Source: Odobenus rosmarus divergens (Eukaryota; Chordata; Mammalia; Carnivora; Odobenidae). From it: a stretch of DNA of 64,000 bases. Below, in pieces: positions 58,319-64,000 of this stretch; positions within the stretch are counted from its first letter, which is position 1; every line of letters begins with the position of its first letter. The notes beneath the pieces were generated by a model that saw only the letters and a program-made list of their open reading frames with translations, made no database searches and was not told the origin of the DNA. Both the position numbers and the translations under genes were made by a program. The DNA lies in NCBI RefSeq assembly GCF_000321225.1, contig NW_004451648.1:299918-363917 (forward strand), written 5' to 3'.

Positions 58319-59800
58319 AGACACAGTGTAGTAAAATGCAGAATACTGAAGCCAAACAGAAAGCTGTGAAAGCAACCACAGAGAAAAAGATAGGTTACCA
58401 ACCTAATAGCAGCAATCAGATCAGCAGCAGACTTTTAATCAGTGACAGAAGTGCCAGAAGATAATGGAATAATACATTCAAAGTGGTAGGAGAAAATCAC
58501 TGTCAAACTAACACTCTATCCCTAACTAAATTATTGCTCAAATATGGGGCTGAAAAAAAGACATATTCATACAAAAAAGGAAGAGAATATCCAATTCACA
58601 GACACTCCCTAAAAAAATTAAACAATAACAATATATTTCAATATGAAGTAAAATAAACTGAGAAAAAAGATAAACAATGATGAGCAAAGAAGTTAGTACA
58701 CATGGTAGTAAATTTATAAACATCCCTACTATTTAATTTCTTTTTTTTTTTTTTAGATTAAGGAGTAGAGGAGTTATAAACAACTCGGAACTAAAATATT
58801 AGGTACAATAACATGGAAGGAGAATTACATTAAAGTATTCTAAGGTCCTTGTGTTGTTTGATATGAGGATAGTGATTCTGAATAATTTTTTTAAAAATTT
58901 AAAGCTAAGCATGCATATTATAATTTTAGGGAAAATGAGGATGGGGATGAGGGAGAAAAAAAGGAATGTATAACTTCCAAAGTCGTAAAGAAGAGACAAA
59001 GAGAAAAAAGAATACCCAAATGAGGTCTTTACAGACAAATAAAACCAGAAAGAATGTGCCATTAGCAGATATTCATTAAAGGAAACTAAAAGAATGTAGT
59101 CCAGGTAAAAGACAACTGATCATAGATGTAATACATATAAGTGGAGATAGAAGAAGAAATTGGGAAGATATGAGAAGATGTAAGATAGACGATCCCATGA
59201 TATAAGAATTAAAAGGACAGAAAATGGTAAATATAGAGGCAAATCAATACAAACATTGACTTTTTAAAAAATAAAGGAAACAATGCCTTGTGGGCTTAAA
59301 AAATACACAGATTTTTTTCAGCATGGGAGTTGGTGGATCATACATGGGAAGGGTTTTATTCAGAGGAAGGTAAAGATATTGAGCACTTTAGAATTTGGCA
59401 AGGTAAAGATACCTGCTAGGTTAAACACTAAAAGAGTAAAAAGACATAACTTTCGGAGTGGTACAGAAAAAAAAGTGGAGTGAGACAACAAACCTAATAA
59501 ACCCAGAAGAAGACAAAAAAGGAGAGAAGAAACATAGAAACTGTGGGACAAATAAAAAGCACAAAAGACTTTGTCAAACATGAATTAAAATATATGAGTA
59601 ATGGTAACAAAAGTAAATCTACCAAATGCTCCAGCTAAAAGATGGTAACAAGTTCAAATGCCTCCTGGGGCAGGTTAGACAACATAAATGAGTAAACAGC
59701 AGGTATAGGAAAGCAAAGCTCAAATGAAATGGTAACTGATGACTTCTCGGGGTCAGGGAAACAATAGGGTGCAGTGGGGTCTGGGGTAAACTGGTGAGCA
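57400..59800 (+). mobile_element. Old L1 LINE fragment (L1M/HAL1-like, ORF1 to pre-ORF2 region)
   Basis: The plus strand is strongly A-rich. AGCAACCACAGAGAAAAAGATAGG, GTGCCAGAAGATAATGGAATAATACATTCAAAGTG, CACTGTCAAACTAACACTCTATCC, GACAGAAAATGGTAAATATAGAGG, and AATAAACCCAGAAGAAGACAAAAAAGG follow the region between ORF1 and ORF2 of old mammalian L1s. Open frames are short (66-68 codons on the plus strand), so it is dead. Boundaries are approximate. Confidence 0.7.
58288..58311 (+). repeat. (CA)n microsatellite
   Basis: AC run inside the L1 fragment. Confidence 0.95.
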
Positions 59801-59804
59801 TATC

Positions 59805-60375
59805 TGTCTAGAGAAGGCAGCTCTCACAGATTGTTGCCATGTGCAAATACAAATCCAGTGTCCTGTAGATCAACCTCCCAACAAAGCTGGAAATTCAGTT
59901 TTGTGGCAAATCTGATTTTTAAACATAGGCTACTAATCTTTTTAAAAGCATACTGAAAAGCAAAAGGGTAAGAAAATGCTATCCATCCACTGGATGGAAG
60001 GAAAAAAGATAAACAGGCAAAAAGCATGGTGAATAAAATGCAAAAACAGAAACAGAAAATAAAAGAAAAAAAGAACAACCCTTGCAAACCCTTGAACATG
60101 AATGGAAGTGATGGCTTATACTCAAACGCCACCGTGATCCCCACCCTGTAATTTCCACCCTGTTCAACCTTATCATTTGGCTGAAGAGACGTAACATTAA
60201 AGGATGGGAAAAACACTGAATAATCCAAACATAAAGTACATGGAGCCCAGTGGTCACTCAAAACTCAAAATAATGTCTGGATGTTTGTTCCATCAGTTCT
60301 GCTTATAGCAAGTCTCCTTCGGGGCTTCCTGGATACCTAGACTTCTCTAGCTGTTAATAAAAAACAGTGATGTTT
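59805..60375. other. Intronic stretch with no recognised gene
   Basis: Overlapping minus-strand frames of 145 and 92 codons (59824-60261) are rich in F and L from A-rich antisense sequence and match no family. Confidence 0.35.
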
Positions 60376-60392
60376 AAAAAATGCCTGAAAGG

Positions 60393-60594
60393 GGGCGCCC
60401 GGGTGGCTCAGTCATTAAGCGTCTGCCTTCGGCTCAGGTCATGATCCCAGGGTCCTGGGATCAAGCCCCGCATTGGGCTCCCTGCTCCGCGGGAAGCCTG
60501 CTTCTCCCTCTCCCACTCCCCCTGCTTGTGTTCCCTCTCTCGCTGTTTCTCTCTGTGTCAGATAAATACATAAAATCTTAAAAAAAAAAAAAAA
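60393..60594 (+). mobile_element. SINEC with exact 17-bp duplication
   Basis: Near-consensus copy with a long A tail. AAAAAATGCCTGAAAGG is exact at 60376-60392 and 60595-60611. Confidence 0.97.
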
Positions 60595-60611
60595 AAAAAA
60601 TGCCTGAAAGG

Positions 60612-62671
60612 ACGGAGAGGAGGAAGCCGAGAAAGGAAAAGAAGAACCAGCAATATTCACCTTCTGTTACTCTGAGTCTATTATTTCAGCCAGGTCCTGG
60701 AATGCCAGTCTTTCCCACGGCCTACGAGGGGGAAGTCCCACATATTCAAGCATGGCTTCGAAGGCCTTTCAGCCCAGGTCCGTCTGAGCCCCTGCCTTCA
60801 CACCTTCTCCCAGGCCAGTGCCCCTGTCAGGATGCCTTCACCTCTCCCTCCACACTTCAGACCAAATCCACTCCCAAGAGAAGTATTCTCTGAAGGTTGC
60901 TTGAGGTTCCAGACACAATCCCTATATGAGGAATGTACCACATGACTATTTTTAAACTTAGTTGGGCTCTGAAAAAACATGTGTAATGAGACAAAGAAAA
61001 TTGGGCTCATGATAATTCCAGAAGGCATGAGGGGTAAGTGGGTTGGCCTCATGGGGCTGCTGCAGGCCAAGGATGCGACCATGATGGGGACTGGACTCCT
61101 TTTTTTTTTTTCCTAGAGGGTCTTGCCCTGTGAGCAGGCCTCTTGCCAAAGCTGTCTTATCCATTGCAAAGCAGAGTTCCAGTGCCTATGGTCTAATCTC
61201 CTTACGGGGTGTACATAACGATTTGAAGGCTTAAAAGAGATTACTGTCTCCAGAATACAAAGAGAAAAACACAAAAATTAACATATATATCATGTTTATA
61301 TCTTTAATTATTAAATCTAGTATTCAAAGATATTTTATTCTATGTGAAAACAATTGGTAGGTTAAATTTCTCCCTTTTTAAGAACACGTGACTGAATGAC
61401 TCCTGAGAAATCAGAGCCAATCAAACTTGAATGAGTAACTTAGAGTCAATTTCAAAAAGCAACTTGTAAAAATGCTTTTCATTTCTTGCAGCAAAAGTTA
61501 CATTTAATGTGGGGTGTGGGTGCATGTGGATATGTTCGGTATGCGTGTGGGCAGAAGAAAGTCATAAAGACCGGGACCTGTGTTCAGCTGGAGGGGACAG
61601 GGACAGTTGGTGGAACCTGACGTGGTGCAGAGGCACACGGCAGAGGGCTGGTCCCTCCTCTGCTCCCCACCTCTCAAGAAATCATTAATAAAACGAAAGA
61701 CCCAGGAAAATGTTGATTTCCACTGGATTTCTTGTAGATATGGCAAGAGGCTAATACTTGGGAGTCCAGGTTGGATTCTGAGTGGAAATGAGACAGCACG
61801 ATTCAGGAGCAGGGGTAGAGGAACAAAAGCTGGGCCAGAGCAGGGATGAGGGGAGCAGAGAAGCAAAAAAGTAGCCAGAGCAGGGGTGAGGGGCCATGTT
61901 GAACTTGCAGTGCCAGGAACTGGGGTTTGGACTAAGTTCTACCTAAGTCTTTGAGGGGCAGGGATGCCCCAAGTGAGAGATGTTACCTGCATTTCATAAC
62001 ATAGGCTTTTCTAAAAATGCACAACTTGTCAGGATTGTCTGGGGCTAAGGATGGGTGAAAATAGAAGTGATCAGAGTCCTTCATAAGGGCTTCGTTCAGA
62101 CAAAAACATTAGTTAAGGAGATGAGGGGGAAGGGCTAGTCAAGAGCTCTTCAGAAGACCTTGATCCTCCCAGGGTTTCCTCGAAAGTCTGCTGCCTATCA
62201 GGTAGGTGGAGGTGAGAAGGTAGTCTCTGTGCTTCTAGTTATAATGGACCAATATAAAACAACAAAAGAAACAAAACAGAAACCTGGGAGGGACAGGAAA
62301 CCATAGGAAGTGCACATTTCTCCCTGCACAAAGCTGATGGGTGGGAAGCCGTAAGCAGACAGCAGACTAAAGTACATTATTCTGAGCTTATTTCTACTTT
62401 AAATAAAAAAGTAGTTAACCTACTTTAGCTTACTTTTTTATTACAAAGTTAGCCTCCAATCTGGAAGTCACTCTAACCCGTCCACATTAAAGGGTTACTG
62501 TGAAGTCTCCACAGGCAGTGGTCCCAGGATGGTTCCCTTCTATTTGCTCCAGATGTTATTCCTGCTGCACTGCAGGTGTGCCCACCTCCAGAGCCCTGCA
62601 CCTGCCCCATGGACTCAAAGGTTGCACGTATTAACTCCTCTGACTCCACCTGCCCATCTCTCATCTCTTTT

Positions 62672-62703
<32 letters not shown>

Positions 62704-63175
62704 CAGGAATCCACACAATCCTGGGCTTTTCTGTAGGGGCTCATATCCAGGCATCAGGCTCAGCAGGGTACGAGCGAGCAAATACATCCACACAACCAGG
62801 TCCAGGTCTCCACCTTGGATAAGCGAGCCTTGGACTCTGACACATTCAGTGACAGTGACCATTATACCTCAGTTAATGGAAACTCTGACAACACATCAAC
62901 TACCCTGGAAAACTGGCCTTGCCACTATTTTTAAACAGACCACTCATCTGAGGTCTAAACCAGAGCTTCCCATTGCCAGGTGGACAGTTTCAACAGGATG
63001 TCTCACTGGCATCCAACCTAAATACTGATAAAATATTAATAACAATAAGGGTCATAGCAAATACTCCTATATATCACTTACTCTATACTATTAACTATTG
63101 CTAACCATGTAAGTACAAACTTGCTGAGCTGATACTCAAGACTCTTTACAATAAGAGGGTAAAAAAAACCCCTAC
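60612..63175. other. Intronic stretch with no recognised gene
   Basis: An imperfect 20-bp direct repeat, GCCAGAGCAGGGATGAGGGG, occurs at 61834 and 61874. A CA run lies at 62682-62701. Frames up to 150 codons overlap on both strands without family resemblance. Confidence 0.4.
62682..62701 (+). repeat. (CA)n microsatellite
   Basis: Short AC run next to a (TC)n run. Confidence 0.9.
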
Positions 63176-63177
63176 AT

Positions 63178-63300
63178 TTAATTTATTCAATTAATATTTC
63201 TTGAGCGCCAGCTACGTCAGGCTGGGTTTGCTCTAGTGAACAGACATAATTCTTAACTTAATGGAGCTTAGAGTCTGGTGAGGGAGAAGCCATTAAACAC
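63178..63300 (-). mobile_element. L2 3'-end fragment
   Basis: TTTATTCAATTAATATTTCTTGAGCGCC, CTCTAGTGAACAGACATAATTC and ATGGAGCTTAGAGTCTGGTGAGG are the reversed L2 end. Confidence 0.8.
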
Positions 63301-63323
63301 ACACAGACACACACACACACACA
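63295..63323 (+). repeat. (CA)n microsatellite
   Basis: AC run with one G interruption. Confidence 0.9.
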
Positions 63324-63731
63324 GCATAGAGTTACAAATGGTGTGCTAAGAATAATAAGAGCAAGTGTTATAAGTGTAGACAATGGGCAAGGGCTAGTTT
63401 GGATGGTGGGCCTGGGGTTCTGGTTCAGATTCAGTGCCCCAAGCATCATGGAGGCGATGAATAGAAATAATTTCTGGTATCTTGGGCAGTCATGTCCCAA
63501 ATGAACAGAAGCATAACTGGATCAAGCAAAATGGATGCTGGTCCTGTGGCATCTAAGAGTCAGGGTTTCTTATTTGATTGTAACTTTTACAAGGCATCTA
63601 AGGCCCCACATTCTGACTACAACCTAATTTTCCAGGTTTATGTTAGTCTTGCTCTTCTAGAGGTGAGGAGCAGAAAGCCACCCAGGCTAGTGTAGGGGGA
63701 GGAGTGGTGCTTTTAAGAATGTGAAGGCAGT

Positions 63732-63930
63732 GGGGCACCTGGGTGGCTCAGTCCGTTGAGCGTCTGACTCTTGCTTTTGGCTCAGGTCGTGGTCTCAGGG
63801 TCCTGGGATGGAGCCCTGCGTCAGGTACCACACTCAGCGTGGAATTTGCTCGAGATTCTCTTTCTCCCTCTGCTCCTCCCCCCATTAGAGCTCTTTCTCT
63901 AAAATAAATAAAATCTTTAAAAAAAAAAAA
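63732..63930 (+). mobile_element. SINEC, diverged copy
   Basis: Head GGGGCACCTGGGTGGCTCAG, tail AAATAAATAAAATCTTT. Flanks AAGAATGTGAAGGCAGT (63715-63731) and AAGAACGTAAAAGCAAT (63931-63947) form a target duplication with several changes. Confidence 0.93.
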
Positions 63931-64000
63931 AAGAACGTAAAAGCAATAAGGAAAACATGAGTTTTGTGTGGATCTAAATGGGAGATAAAGTAGGATTTGG

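Larger units (their letters stand above)
35832..64000 (-). other. MOB3B: MOB3B 5'UTR intron (partial)
   Basis: This span lies upstream of the coding exon in gene direction. In mammals MOB3B has an upstream non-coding exon, and IFNK sits within this intron near that exon (from memory of the human locus). Neither a CpG-rich first exon nor an interferon-like frame is visible in these 28 kb. Confidence 0.7.

Noticed and set aside
59824..60261. 145-codon minus-strand ORF with hydrophobic stretches
   Set aside because: Hydrophobicity comes from reading A-rich DNA in antisense; no start context, splice signals or family match.
60381..60581. Recurrent peptide GGSVIKRLPSAQVMIPGSWD, also seen in variants at 8734-8967 (+), 46886-47146 (+), 56377-56646 (-) and 19934-20182 (-)
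   Set aside because: Each lies in a SINEC copy; it is the same SINE read in one frame, not a gene family.
35832..64000. Search for IFNK in the MOB3B 5' intron
   Set aside because: No interferon-like frame of about 200 codons is present; in human it lies near exon 1, which is probably outside this window.

Overview
The window reads as vertebrate intronic DNA from a caniform carnivore outside the dog family (bear, seal/sea lion or mustelid-like). The main evidence is about 19 copies of the tRNA-Lys-derived carnivore SINE (SINEC type). Their head reads GGCGCCTGGGTGGCTCAG and their CT-rich body ends in (AAAT)n-AATCTTT. The canid-specific head (GGATCCCTGGGTGGCGCAG) is absent. Codon-like ORFs are short and scattered, there are no prokaryotic signals, and the only protein I can identify is a vertebrate one split by a consensus splice donor.

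Layout. One coding exon is visible, at 35209-35831 on the minus strand. It is the first coding exon of MOB3B (MOB kinase activator 3B), with the ATG at 35626, codons 1-139 plus one base, and a perfect G|GTAAGT donor at 35208. Everything left of it (1-35208) is the beginning of the following intron, and everything right of it (35832-64000) is the end of the preceding 5'UTR intron. The next MOB3B exon (C-terminal half, with the histidine zinc ligands) and the 5'-most exon are not recognisable here. From memory of the human locus, IFNK lies inside the same gene near exon 1; I see no IFNK-like reading frame.

The introns are filled with layered repeats. The oldest are MIR and L2 fragments. Long L2 pieces lie at 4350-4925, 18040-20290 (two opposed copies) and 55225-57080. 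There are also hAT-type DNA elements (MER5A-like copies; a 0.5-kb element with inverted ends at 24650-25145), an old L1 fragment at about 57400-59800, and MaLR-type LTRs at 43732-44040, 54137-54695 and 55477-55949. The youngest layer is SINEC, often with 14-18 bp target-site duplications that can be read directly. Two sites show SINEs inside SINEs, one MaLR LTR splits an L2, and one SINE splits another L2. Microsatellites are common. A 61-bp minisatellite at 17648-18049 contains a 190-base run of N, so the assembly is unresolved there.

No operon, CRISPR, tRNA/rRNA gene or novel multi-gene system is present. The points most worth checking are the MOB3B exon with its short upstream ORF, the 61-bp repeat with its gap, and the nested or rearranged repeat structures.
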